Notes: generated by a model from the sequence alone, not told the origin. A DNA stretch of 7,652 nt from Betaproteobacteria bacterium UBA6910 (GCA_002451065.1 DKBC01000259.1:1-7652); one strand, 5' to 3'; positions 1 through 6,305 are shown, numbered from the stretch's first letter. Translations and numbers: made by a program.

Positions 1-1
1 C

Positions 2-1003
2 GTCGCCGAGATCAACGCCAAGGGCGGAATCTACGGGCGCAAGCTGGAGCTGGTCGGCGCCGATTTCGCGGACGATCCGAAGCTGGCGGTGGCCAACGCC
101 GAGCGCCTGGTGCGGGAGCAGGACGTGTTCGCCCTGGTGAGTCCCTTCACCGTTGGCGTCGAGGCCGAGATCTCCCGCCTCGCCGAGGAGGCGGGGATTC
201 CCGTGGTCGGCCCGTTCACGGTGCTTCCGGACAGCACCCTCGCCATCAATCGCTACACGTTTTACCTGTTGCCCGGCCTGCGCGAGCAGGCCATGGCCCT
301 GGCGAAGTACGCGGCCACCGAGTTGAGCCTGCAGAACCCCACGGTGGGCATCGTCTATCCCGAGATCGAGGGCTACGGCGAGGTGGTGGACGCCGTGGAG
401 CAGCAGTTCCGGGAGCTGAAGTGGGACAAAGTCCTGCGCGCCGGTTACCCGCCGGGCCGCATGCCCCAGGCGCGGGCCCTCGGGGAGCTGCATCAGAAGG
501 GCACCGAGGTGATCCTGTTCCTGGGCGCCGACAACGAGCTAGCGGATCTCGGCATCCAGATTCGGGACCTGATCTGGTCTCCTTATCTCCTGGCGCCCGG
601 GCCCAAGGTGGCGCGCTCCGCGGTGGCGCTGCCCAGCACCTTCGGCGAGCGGGTGCTGCTGGCGTTCCCGACCGGGCCGGGCGACGTGACCCAGAGGGGC
701 GCGGCCGCCCTGGCGGACCTGGAGAAGAAGGCGGGTGTCGGCACGCGGCACGTCCCGGCCCAGGTCTCCACCTATGCGTCGTTGCTGGTCCTGGAAGAGG
801 GGCTGAAGCGGGCGGGCCGCAGCCTGAGCCGGGCCAAGTTTGCCGAAAGCCTGGAGAAGCTGTTCAGTTTCGAGTCGGGCGTGACGCCGAGCATCTCCTA
901 CGGCCCCAACCGGCGGGTGGGCGCGCTGGGCAGTCATATCGTGCGCGTGAACCTGACCACCCACAGCTTCCAGCCCACCGGCAAATTCGTGCGGATCGAC
1001 TGA
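2..1003 (+). CDS. ABC-type substrate-binding protein, LivK/Peripla_BP_6-like, 5'-truncated
   Basis: The reading frame is open from the left edge (codon phase begins at base 2) and ends at TGA 1001-1003, giving 333 visible residues; the true start and any signal peptide lie outside. The sequence reads as a type 1 periplasmic-binding fold. The INAKGGIYGRKLEL segment near the visible N-terminus is the typical stretch after the first helix of branched-chain amino acid/amide binding proteins. It is followed by a D-x-A-D-DP-x-x-A strand/helix, an AL-V-SPF segment in the ligand-cleft position, and IPVVGPF. Proteins of this family bind small ligands in the periplasm for ABC importers, but no permease or ATPase gene is visible. 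Metal-oxidation loci with mofA-like genes often carry such proteins, sometimes with an N-terminal c-type cytochrome domain (from memory; that part is off the window). The ligand is unknown. The next start codon is only 9 bases after the stop, so co-transcription is likely. The family call is firm, the role is not. Confidence 0.88.
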   Translation, partial: VAEINAKGGIYGRKLELVGADFADDPKLAVANAERLVREQDVFALVSPFTVGVEAEISRLAEEAGIPVVGPFTVLPDSTLAINRYTFYLLPGLREQAMALAKYAATELSLQNPTVGIVYPEIEGYGEVVDAVEQQFRELKWDKVLRAGYPPGRMPQARALGELHQKGTEVILFLGADNELADLGIQIRDLIWSPYLLAPGPKVARSAVALPSTFGERVLLAFPTGPGDVTQRGAAALADLEKKAGVGTRHVPAQVSTYASLLVLEEGLKRAGRSLSRAKFAESLEKLFSFESGVTPSISYGPNRRVGALGSHIVRVNLTTHSFQPTGKFVRID

Positions 1004-1012
1004 GGCAACGCT

Positions 1013-2011
1013 ATGAAGCTCGCATCTCCACTGCGCTCCCGAGTCCTTTCGGCGATGGCGGCCCTTCTGCTGATGGGCATGGGCGCGGGGGCGCCGGCCC
1101 AGATCGTGGGCGCCGCCGCCCGCGTCAACGGCGTCGAGATCAGCAACTTCCGCCTGGAGCGCCACTTCGACGACTACGTGAAGGACAAGGGGCGCAACAT
1201 CACCAAGATGATCAACCCCAAGGTGTACAAGAAGCTCAAGCGGGAGGCCCTGGACCAGCTGATCGAGAAGGAGCTGGTATGGCAGGAGGCCCAGCGGCGC
1301 GGGATCGTCGTGACCCAGGCGGAGGTGGACGCGGCGCTGAAGGACCTGGAATCCAAGCACAAAAGCCGGGACGACTTTCTGCGCCGGATGCAGAACGCCG
1401 GCTTCGACGAGAAAAGCTACGGGGAGTACATCCGGCGCGAGATTGCCATCCAGCGCTGCCTGGACGAGGCCTTCGCGCCAACGCCGGTAACCGACCAGGA
1501 TGTCCACGACTTCTACCTGGCGAACCCGGACAAGTTCACCCGCCCCGAGGGGGTCCACGCCCGGCACATCCTGGTCAAGGTGCCCTACAACGCCGACGCC
1601 GAGACCCGGGCCAAGGCCCGCCAGCGCATCGAGGAGCCCCTGGCCAAGGCGAGGAAGGGCGAGGATTTCGCGTCCCTGGCCCGGGAGTACTCCGAGGATG
1701 CGTCCGCCGAGAGCGGCGGCGATCTCGGCGCATTTCCCCGGGGGCGCATGGTGCCCGAGTTCGACGAGGCGGCGTTCAAGCTCCAGGCCGGGGAGATCTC
1801 CGGCGTGGTGGAGACCCAGTACGGCCTTCATATCATCAAGGTCGACGAGCGCTTCCCCGAGAAGCTGATGAGCGAGGACGAGATCCGCGACCGGCTGCGG
1901 GAGTACATGAGCTCGCAGCGGCGGGACGAGGCCCGGCGCGCCGGTGACAGGGCACTGCGGGACAAGGCGAAGATCGAGGTCTACGTGCGCCTGGAGGATT
2001 CCAAGGGCTGA
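1013..2011 (+). CDS. Secreted parvulin-type peptidyl-prolyl cis-trans isomerase (SurA/PrsA-like, mofB-like)
   Basis: This is a 332-residue protein. ATG 1013 has a GAGG motif (1002-1005, overlapping the upstream stop) 7 bases before it. Residues 1-30 form a Sec signal peptide (positive n-region, AALLLMGMG core, APAQ near the cleavage site). Residues 31-150 are a SurA_N-like helical chaperone domain that starts with the usual A-x-VNG-x-x-I motif. Residues about 180-280 are a PpiC/parvulin domain with ARHIL (catalytic-type His185), SGGDLG (234-239), M246 and F250 of the substrate pocket, and GLHIIKV (His273), so the active site looks intact. A charged helical tail follows. It should catalyse prolyl isomerisation and assist folding of exported proteins in the periplasm. 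From memory, the mofA operon of Leptothrix discophora includes mofB, a putative prolyl isomerase, which suggests that the client here is the downstream multicopper oxidase. It probably belongs to one transcription unit with the genes on either side. Confidence 0.93.
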   Translation: MKLASPLRSRVLSAMAALLLMGMGAGAPAQIVGAAARVNGVEISNFRLERHFDDYVKDKGRNITKMINPKVYKKLKREALDQLIEKELVWQEAQRRGIVVTQAEVDAALKDLESKHKSRDDFLRRMQNAGFDEKSYGEYIRREIAIQRCLDEAFAPTPVTDQDVHDFYLANPDKFTRPEGVHARHILVKVPYNADAETRAKARQRIEEPLAKARKGEDFASLAREYSEDASAESGGDLGAFPRGRMVPEFDEAAFKLQAGEISGVVETQYGLHIIKVDERFPEKLMSEDEIRDRLREYMSSQRRDEARRAGDRALRDKAKIEVYVRLEDSKG

Positions 2012-2075
2012 CAGGCGGCGGGACATGAGTTTGAGCGAGAGTCCGGCGCCGGGATGCGCCGGGAACGAAGGCAAC

Positions 2076-2080
2076 AGGAG
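2076..2080 (+). promoter_or_regulatory. Ribosome binding site fixing the SCO gene start
   Basis: AGGAG lies 7 bases upstream of ATG 2088. It decides between this start, an in-frame GTG at 2082 that is too close to the motif, and in-frame upstream ATGs (1944, 2025) that would place polar residues in front of an otherwise normal signal peptide. Confidence 0.75.
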
Positions 2081-2087
2081 AGTGAAG

Positions 2088-2756
2088 ATGTTTAGAAAGA
2101 CTGCGGTGGTTCTGGGGCTGACGGGCGCGCTGGCGGGCGTCGCCTGGGCCCATTCCGAGCATACGGCGCCGGCGGCGCCCCAGCAGAAGGAGCCGGTGGC
2201 GGACATTCCGGCGGAGAAGGCCGCCAGGCCCGACGCCCGGGCCTATTTCACCGACACCGAGCTGGTGACCCAGGACGGCAAGAAAGTGCGCTTCTACAGC
2301 GATGTGCTGGAAGGGCACACGGTGGTGATCAACGTCATCTACACCAACTGCAAGGACGCCTGCCCGCTCCTCACCCAGAAGCTGCTGGAGGTCAGGGGCC
2401 GCATCGGCGACCTCTTCGGCAAGGAGGTCCACTTCATCTCCATCAGCAGCGACCCCGAGCGGGACACTCCCGCGGAGCTCAAGGCCTTCGCCAAGAAGCA
2501 GAACGCCGACATCCCGGGGTGGACTTTCCTCACCGGGGAGAAGCGGAACATCGACTTCATCCTGAAGCGCCTGGGCCAGTTCTCCCAGCACGTGGAGGAG
2601 CACTCCACCCTCATCATCGCGGGCAATGTGCCCAAGAAGCACTGGAAGAAGATCCCGCCCACCGTTCCGCCGCCCGCCATCGCCACCCAGATCCAACTGC
2701 TGGCGGACCCGGATTCCGTGCTTGGGCCCGCGGCCGCGCCGGCCAAGCCCAATTGA
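2088..2756 (+). CDS. SCO1/SenC-family copper chaperone / thiol-disulfide protein
   Basis: From ATG 2088 the protein is 222 residues, a normal SCO length. Residues 1-21 are a Sec signal peptide (FRK, hydrophobic core, cleavage after VAWA) followed by a short HSEH segment. The thioredoxin-like SCO domain runs from about residue 52 to 206. It has the redox/copper motif CKDACP (Cys88, Cys92, Pro93), the ISSDPERDTP strand-loop (118-128), and the distal ligand His172 in EEHSTLII, so all three canonical copper ligands are present. SCO proteins deliver Cu(I) to, or reduce Cys ligands of, cuproenzymes, classically the CuA site of cytochrome c oxidase. Here no oxidase subunit is nearby, and the gene sits between two folding factors upstream of a multicopper oxidase, so copper loading or thiol maturation of that enzyme is the likely job (inference). 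The C-terminus is rich in Ala and Pro. The stop is 56 bases before the next start, consistent with one operon. Confidence 0.93.
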   Translation: MFRKTAVVLGLTGALAGVAWAHSEHTAPAAPQQKEPVADIPAEKAARPDARAYFTDTELVTQDGKKVRFYSDVLEGHTVVINVIYTNCKDACPLLTQKLLEVRGRIGDLFGKEVHFISISSDPERDTPAELKAFAKKQNADIPGWTFLTGEKRNIDFILKRLGQFSQHVEEHSTLIIAGNVPKKHWKKIPPTVPPPAIATQIQLLADPDSVLGPAAAPAKPN

Positions 2757-2812
2757 TCCCGATTGCCGCCTTCCGCCGCGAAACCGTTCTGAGCCCGGGG
2801 GGCGGGACAATC

Positions 2813-3772
2813 ATGCCCTGGCGGTTGTTGTGGATCATGCTGGCGGGCCTGCTGTCCCCGGCGGGGGCGGCCCAGGCGCAGGTGCTCGCCGCGCGGGTCA
2901 ACGGGCAGCCCATCACCCTGCAGCAGGTGGAAGGGTCATTCAACGAGATGCTGACGGAGCGGGGCCTGCACCTGCTCCAGATCCGCAACCCGGACCGGGT
3001 CAAGGCCATGAAGCACAGCGTGCTGGATGAGCTCGTCAACCAGGAACTGCTGGGCCAGGCCGCGAAAAAGACGAAGCTCGCCGCCAGCGACGAGGAAGTG
3101 GACGAGGCCCTGGAGCGCTTCCGGGCCGGTTTCCGGGACCAGCAGCATTACCGGCTGGCCCTGGAGAAGGAAGGGTACACGGAGCAGGACTACCGCGAAC
3201 TGGTCCGCAGGCGGCTCTCCGGCATGAAGTACGCGAATTCGGTCGCCGCCAAGGCTTCCGAGGTCAGCGCCGAGGAGATACACAAGTTCTACGACGAGAA
3301 TCCGGGCAAGTTCTACCGCCCGGAGCAGGTGCGGGTGCGGGTCATACTCGTGGCCGTACCCGCGGGCGCGACCCCGGAGCAGCGGGCGGAGGCCCGGGCC
3401 AGGATGGACGGCATCGCCGCCGCCGCCCGGAGCGGAGAGGATTTCGCGGTGCTGGCGCGCACCCACTCGGATCATCCCACCAAGCAGTGGGATGGCGAGT
3501 TGGACCCCTTCGCCCGGGGCGAGACGGACAAGGCCCTGGAGGAAACGGCGTTTGCCCTCAAGCCCGGAGAGATTTCCGGGGTGATGGAGGTGCCCGCCGG
3601 GTATCAGATCGTCAAGCTGGAGGCGCACCTGCCGGAAGTCCGCGTCAGCGAGGACCAGGCCCGGGATAAGATCAGGGAATTTCTCCAGGCGCAGAAGGGC
3701 AAGGAGGCGGTGGATCGGGAGGTCGAGCGCCTGCGCAAGCAGGCGACGGTCGAGATCCTCCTCCCCCAATGA
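2813..3772 (+). CDS. Secreted SurA/parvulin-like protein with a degenerate isomerase site
   Basis: This is a 319-residue protein from ATG 2813. The open frame extends further upstream, but only this Met gives a proper signal peptide: PWRLLWIML, then AGLL, with cleavage near AAQAQ at residues 19-23. Upstream is a G-rich stretch (about 2797-2807) that may serve as a weak ribosome site. Residues 24-145 resemble the SurA_N domain (AARVNGQPIT, VLDELVNQELL), and residues about 170-272 align with a PpiC/parvulin domain. Its architecture matches the isomerase at 1013-2011, so the two are paralogues. The ARHIL His is Val177 (VRVIL), the second His is Gln265 (GYQIV), and the pocket Met and Phe are Thr238 and Leu242. 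It is therefore probably a chaperone without isomerase activity (inference). It may hold the oxidase or the propeller during export, or pair with the active paralogue. The family call is firm and the loss of catalysis is likely. Confidence 0.9.
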   Translation: MPWRLLWIMLAGLLSPAGAAQAQVLAARVNGQPITLQQVEGSFNEMLTERGLHLLQIRNPDRVKAMKHSVLDELVNQELLGQAAKKTKLAASDEEVDEALERFRAGFRDQQHYRLALEKEGYTEQDYRELVRRRLSGMKYANSVAAKASEVSAEEIHKFYDENPGKFYRPEQVRVRVILVAVPAGATPEQRAEARARMDGIAAAARSGEDFAVLARTHSDHPTKQWDGELDPFARGETDKALEETAFALKPGEISGVMEVPAGYQIVKLEAHLPEVRVSEDQARDKIREFLQAQKGKEAVDREVERLRKQATVEILLPQ

Positions 3773-3778
3773 CTGGAT

Positions 3779-3793
3779 TGCGGATTCTCCGCA
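3779..3793. repeat. Short inverted repeat after the second parvulin-like gene
   Basis: TGCGGA-TTC-TCCGCA is a perfect 6-bp dyad with a 3-base centre just after the stop at 3772. No T-run follows, so it is not a convincing intrinsic terminator. It could be an mRNA 3'-end hairpin or an operator. Support is weak. Confidence 0.3.
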
Positions 3794-3866
3794 CCGCCGC
3801 GGGCGTTGCCTCTGGACCCCGCCGCTGGGCACGCCGGATTCCGCGTCGAGGGCGGCGCCCGTGGGT

Positions 3867-3872
3867 TAGAAT
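3867..3872 (+). promoter_or_regulatory. Possible -10 element for the propeller gene
   Basis: GGGTTAGAAT contains TAGAAT, five of six bases of the sigma-70 -10 consensus, in the 186-base gap before the gene starting at 3959. No good -35 box is present 16-18 bases upstream, so this rests on the -10 hexamer and its position only. Confidence 0.25.
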
Positions 3873-3885
3873 CCTCAGCCTTCGT

Positions 3886-3904
3886 CCCGGCCCACGCCGG
3901 GTTT
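3886..3904 (+). terminator. Possible small intrinsic terminator or leader hairpin
   Basis: CCCGGC-CCAC-GCCGGG is a perfect 6-bp GC stem with a 4-base loop, followed at once by TTTAATCTT. It could end the transcript of the upstream genes. If the -10 candidate at 3867 is real, it would instead sit in the propeller leader and act as an attenuator or mRNA stabiliser. The T-run is short. Confidence 0.35.
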
Positions 3905-3945
3905 AATCTTGAGAACAATCGAGCCGGGCCCACCGCGGCCCCGCG

Positions 3946-3952
3946 AGGAGAG
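3946..3952 (+). promoter_or_regulatory. Ribosome binding site fixing the propeller gene start
   Basis: AGGAGAG lies just upstream of ATG 3959, with 8 bases between AGGAG and the start codon. The frame is open from 3806, but the upstream part gives no plausible protein, while ATG 3959 begins a clear signal peptide. Confidence 0.75.
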
Positions 3953-3958
3953 AGCAGA

Positions 3959-5902
3959 ATGATCATAAGGAGACTGATTACCCTGGGAGTCCTGGCCTGT
4001 TGTGCGGGCGCGGCCACCGCGGCGGACAAGGCGTCCACGGGCGCCGCCGCCGTGGATCAGGAGGCCAGCGACACCCGCTACGTGAAAGGCGGCGTGATCG
4101 TGGACCTGGAGGTCGAGCCCAAGCGCAAGGACGGCAAGCCGCTGATGGCGGACGACTTCGCCGAGGTGCGCTTCAAGCTCACCGAGGAGGCTACCGGGAA
4201 GCCGGTTCGGGGCGCGACCCCCGGAGCATGGATGGACATGGGGCAGGTGCTCCAGGGCCGGCCCGAGGCCGCCCAGAAGAGTTGCAAGGACAAGATCGCC
4301 CTGTACCTGCAGGGGGCGGTGGGCATCCGGCCCATGATCGACCTCAACAGCTACTTCGTGGTGGTCATGAACGCCGATCCCAGCATTGCCGTGGTGGACC
4401 CGGTGGTGTCCATGGCCGGCAAGACCAGCACCCTGGCCAAGTCGCTGCTGCCGGCCCCGGGTGCCGACTGGGTCAAGAGTTCGGACAGCAAGCGTTTGTT
4501 CATCACCACCCCAAGGGCGGGAAAGGTGGCAGTGGTGGAGACCGAGGGATTCAAGGTCACGGCCCAGATCGAGGCCGGGAAGGAGCCCACGCGGATCGCC
4601 CTCCAGCCGGACGGCCGCTATCTGTGGGTCGGTAACGACGGCAAGAATGCGGCGGAAAGCGGCGTCACCGTCATCGACGCCGATGCGCTGAAGGTCGTCG
4701 GCAGCATCGCCACCGGGCGCGGCCATCACGAGATTGCCTTCAGCGGCGACAGCCGCTTCACCTTCGTGACCAACCGGGACGAGGGCACGGTGACGATCAT
4801 CGACATCACCAAGCTCGCCAAGCTCAAGGACCTCAAGACCGGGCCCCTCCCCATTTCCATCGGCTACGCGTCCCAGGCCCAGGCGGTGTACGTGGCGGAC
4901 GGCAAGGACGGAACGGTGACCCCCATCGAGATCAAGAGTCTGGAGGCGGGCAAGAAGATCAGCCTGCGGCCCGGCTTGGGTCCCCTGCGCTTCGAGCCCC
5001 AGGGCCGTTACGGTCTGGTGGTGAACCCCTCCCAAGACGCGGTGTTCGTCATCGACTCCGCGAGCAACACGCTGGCCAACACCATCAAGGTGCAGGGGGA
5101 GCCGTTCCAGGTCTTCTTCAGCGAGTCCTTCGCCTATGTCCGGTCCCTGAAGAGCGAGCGGGTGAGCATGATTGCCCTCCCCACCCTTGGCGAGAACACC
5201 GTTCCCTCGGTGCAAAGCTTCGCCGCCGGCTCCCAGCCGCCCCAGGCGGCCGGACAGCTCGTGATCGCCGACTCCATCACCGCCGCCACCAGCGATGCCG
5301 CGGTGTTCGTGGTCAACCCGGCGGACAACACCACTTACTACTACATGGAGGGGATGAACGCCCCCTCCAGCAACTACCAGGTCATGGGCTCCAAGGCCCG
5401 GGCGGTGACGGTGGTGGACCGGACGCTCAAGGAGACCGAGCCCGGCGTGTACGCGACCACGGTCAAGCTTCCCGCCCCGGGCCATTACGACGTGGCATTC
5501 ATCCTGCAGAACCCGAGCATGCTCCACTGCTTCGCGGTGGACGTGCAGCCCAACCCCGTGGCGGAAGCCGCGGGGGGGCCGGTGACCATCGAATACCAGA
5601 ACCAGGCGCGCACCGTGGACGCCGGGAAGCCCCTTAAGCTGCGCTTCAAGCTGGTGGACGGCAGGTCCGGGAAGGTGAAGACCGGGGTCAAGGACGCGCT
5701 GGTGCTCTATTTCCTGGCGCCGGGACGTAACCGCAAGGAGACGCCGGTGACGGAGATCGGCGAAGGCGTGTACGAGGCCGAGATTGCGGTGGGCGAGCCG
5801 GGCGCCTATTACATGCACGTGCGAGTTCCCTCCCTCAGGGTCGAGTACAACTCGCTGCCCTCCTATTCGGTGCGCGCGGTGAAGCCCGACAAGAAGGGCT
5901 GA
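3959..5902 (+). CDS. Secreted YVTN-type beta-propeller protein with FixH/YtkA-like beta-sandwich flanks
   Basis: This is a 647-residue protein. Residues 1-21 are a Sec signal peptide ending in ATA; Cys14 and Cys15 in its core make a lipoprotein conceivable, but two Arg residues close to them argue against it. Residues about 42-92 (GGVIVDLEVEP ... VRFKLTEEATGKPVRG) look like a FixH/YtkA-type beta-sandwich. Residues about 125-430 carry YVTN/cytochrome-d1-like propeller blades with repeated units: SSDSKRLFITTP, LQPDGRYLWVGNDG, FSGDSRFTFVTNRDEGTVTIID, YVADGKDGTVTPIE, YGLVVNPSQDAVFVID. Residues about 440-530 (YYMEGMNAPSSNY, PGHYDVAFIL, MLHCFAVDV) and 540-642 (LRFKLVDGRSG, GVYEAEI, PGAYYMHV) are two more beta-sandwich domains of the same kind. 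There is no CxxCH, so it is not a heme c protein despite the d1-like blades. It probably acts extracytoplasmically as a scaffold or partner for the oxidase encoded next (inference). An intrinsic terminator follows directly. Confidence 0.85.
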   Translation: MIIRRLITLGVLACCAGAATAADKASTGAAAVDQEASDTRYVKGGVIVDLEVEPKRKDGKPLMADDFAEVRFKLTEEATGKPVRGATPGAWMDMGQVLQGRPEAAQKSCKDKIALYLQGAVGIRPMIDLNSYFVVVMNADPSIAVVDPVVSMAGKTSTLAKSLLPAPGADWVKSSDSKRLFITTPRAGKVAVVETEGFKVTAQIEAGKEPTRIALQPDGRYLWVGNDGKNAAESGVTVIDADALKVVGSIATGRGHHEIAFSGDSRFTFVTNRDEGTVTIIDITKLAKLKDLKTGPLPISIGYASQAQAVYVADGKDGTVTPIEIKSLEAGKKISLRPGLGPLRFEPQGRYGLVVNPSQDAVFVIDSASNTLANTIKVQGEPFQVFFSESFAYVRSLKSERVSMIALPTLGENTVPSVQSFAAGSQPPQAAGQLVIADSITAATSDAAVFVVNPADNTTYYYMEGMNAPSSNYQVMGSKARAVTVVDRTLKETEPGVYATTVKLPAPGHYDVAFILQNPSMLHCFAVDVQPNPVAEAAGGPVTIEYQNQARTVDAGKPLKLRFKLVDGRSGKVKTGVKDALVLYFLAPGRNRKETPVTEIGEGVYEAEIAVGEPGAYYMHVRVPSLRVEYNSLPSYSVRAVKPDKKG

Positions 5903-5925
5903 TCCTCTTCCTCTCCGCCTCCCCG

Positions 5926-5956
5926 ACGGCCCGCCCCGGCGCGGGCCGTTTCCTTT
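5926..5956 (+). terminator. Rho-independent terminator after the propeller gene
   Basis: ACGGCCCGC (5926-5934) and GCGGGCCGT (5941-5949) form a perfect 9-bp GC-rich stem around a 6-base loop, followed by TTTCCTTT. It begins 24 bases after the stop codon. It separates the upstream unit from the oxidase gene. Confidence 0.85.
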
Positions 5957-6055
5957 GGTGCCGCCGCCCGGCGGCGGGCCGTTCCCGGGGCGTCAGCACC
6001 GGCACTGGAAAAAGGCAAAACCCGCTTATTACCCGATGAGTTTGTAAGCGCATTT

Positions 6056-6095
6056 ATCCCCAAGACTGCGTTGCGATACCCGCAGCTTTGGGGAT
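6056..6095. repeat. Imperfect palindrome, candidate activator binding site (UAS)
   Basis: The left arm 6056-6070 (ATCCCCAAGACTGCG) and right arm 6081-6095 (CGCAGCTTTGGGGAT) are inverted repeats matching at 13 of 15 positions, with a 10-base spacer. The arm centres are about two helical turns apart. The element lies about 135-175 bases upstream of the start site predicted from the sigma-54 motif, the usual distance for an enhancer bound by a sigma-54 activator. It has no T-run, so it is not a terminator. Its role is inferred from position. Confidence 0.55.
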
Positions 6096-6107
6096 TTCTC
6101 CACACAC

Positions 6108-6123
6108 GTGGGGAATGACCCAC
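6108..6123. repeat. Small dyad GTGGG-N6-CCCAC
   Basis: Perfect 5-bp arms (6108-6112, 6119-6123) are separated by 6 bases, overlapping a CACGTG hexamer (6105-6110). It lies between the larger palindrome and the promoter motif. It could be an operator half-site pair, or chance. Confidence 0.3.
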
Positions 6124-6126
6124 AAA

Positions 6127-6142
6127 TACGGGAAATTCCGTA
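6127..6142. repeat. Small dyad TACGG-N6-CCGTA
   Basis: A 16-base dyad has 5-bp arms around GAAATT. It lies about 65 bases upstream of the -24 element, a plausible operator position. No known regulator is recognised from it. Confidence 0.35.
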
Positions 6143-6204
6143 AGTGTGCCGAAAAACCTTTTTTATGCAATAGCTAATGAGATCTTGTTAAAGCTGTTGC
6201 CGAA

Positions 6205-6220
6205 TGGCACGAATCCTGCC
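6205..6220 (+). promoter_or_regulatory. Sigma-54 (RpoN) -24/-12 promoter candidate for the oxidase gene
   Basis: TGGCACG-AATC-CTGCC matches the known sigma-54 consensus TGGCACG-N4-TTGCW. The -24 block is perfect. The essential GG (6206-6207) and GC (6218-6219) are separated by exactly 10 bases, and the -12 block differs at its first and last bases. Transcription would start near 6231, giving a leader of about 75 bases before ATG 6306. No comparable sigma-70 pair was found nearby. Such promoters require an ATP-dependent enhancer-binding protein, which fits the palindrome upstream. Confidence 0.6.
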
Positions 6221-6264
6221 TAGCCAGCACTGCGCCGTGAAAATTTGCGATACGTCAGATTTTT

Positions 6265-6277
6265 GGGGCGATTCCCC
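6265..6277 (+). repeat. Leader hairpin GGGG-N5-CCCC
   Basis: A 4-bp GC stem after a run of T residues lies within the predicted oxidase leader, 17 bases before the Shine-Dalgarno sequence. It could affect mRNA stability or bind a regulator. The element is too short for confidence. Confidence 0.25.
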
Positions 6278-6293
6278 TAGTGCTCCGCAATAG

Positions 6294-6300
6294 AAGGAGG
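6294..6300 (+). promoter_or_regulatory. Strong Shine-Dalgarno sequence of the oxidase gene
   Basis: AAGGAGG is a full anti-16S match 5 bases before ATG 6306. It is the best ribosome site in the window, implying high translation, and it fixes the start. Confidence 0.9.
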
Positions 6301-6305
6301 TTGTC

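Larger units (their letters stand above)
5903..6305 (+). other. 403-base intergenic control region before the oxidase gene
   Basis: No convincing gene lies here. The first 100 bases are GC-rich and hold the terminator plus a second small GC hairpin (GCCGCC-GCCC-GGCGGC, 5960-5975, without a T-run). From about 6005 to 6265 the composition shifts clearly towards A+T, with A- and T-runs (around 6152-6168) that suggest bendable DNA. This part carries an imperfect 15-bp palindrome (6056-6095), smaller dyads (6108-6123, 6127-6142), a sigma-54-type promoter match (6205-6220), a short GGGG/CCCC hairpin (6265-6277) and a strong Shine-Dalgarno sequence. Two short minus-strand open frames here (5835-6053, 5863-6123) show no domain features and are not called. 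Confidence 0.7.

Noticed and set aside
421..1947. 508-codon + strand frame overlapping the binding protein and the first isomerase
   Set aside because: The protein is Gly/Arg/Pro-rich with no domain, and it spans the boundary of two well-supported genes in another frame.
539..2206. 555-codon open frame on the minus strand
   Set aside because: It lies opposite two convincing genes. Its composition (rich in Leu, Gly, Arg and His without motif) is typical of antisense frames in GC-rich DNA.
3875..5818. 647-codon open frame on the minus strand opposite the propeller gene
   Set aside because: It is very rich in His, Gly and Val without recognisable domains, while the + strand gene has a signal peptide, blade repeats and a ribosome site. 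It is a shadow frame.
3959..5902. Reading the propeller protein as cytochrome cd1 nitrite reductase
   Set aside because: No CxxCH heme c motif is present; only the blade fold resembles the d1 domain.
5960..5975. Second terminator from GCCGCC-GCCC-GGCGGC
   Set aside because: The stem is good but there is no T-run after it, and a better terminator lies just upstream.
5835..6123. Short minus-strand open frames across the terminator
   Set aside because: They run through the intrinsic terminator and have no ribosome site or motif. They are chance frames.
6152..6168. A-run/T-run around 6152-6168 as an intrinsic terminator
   Set aside because: The stem would be only A-T pairs with a two-base loop. 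It is better seen as bendable AT-rich promoter DNA.
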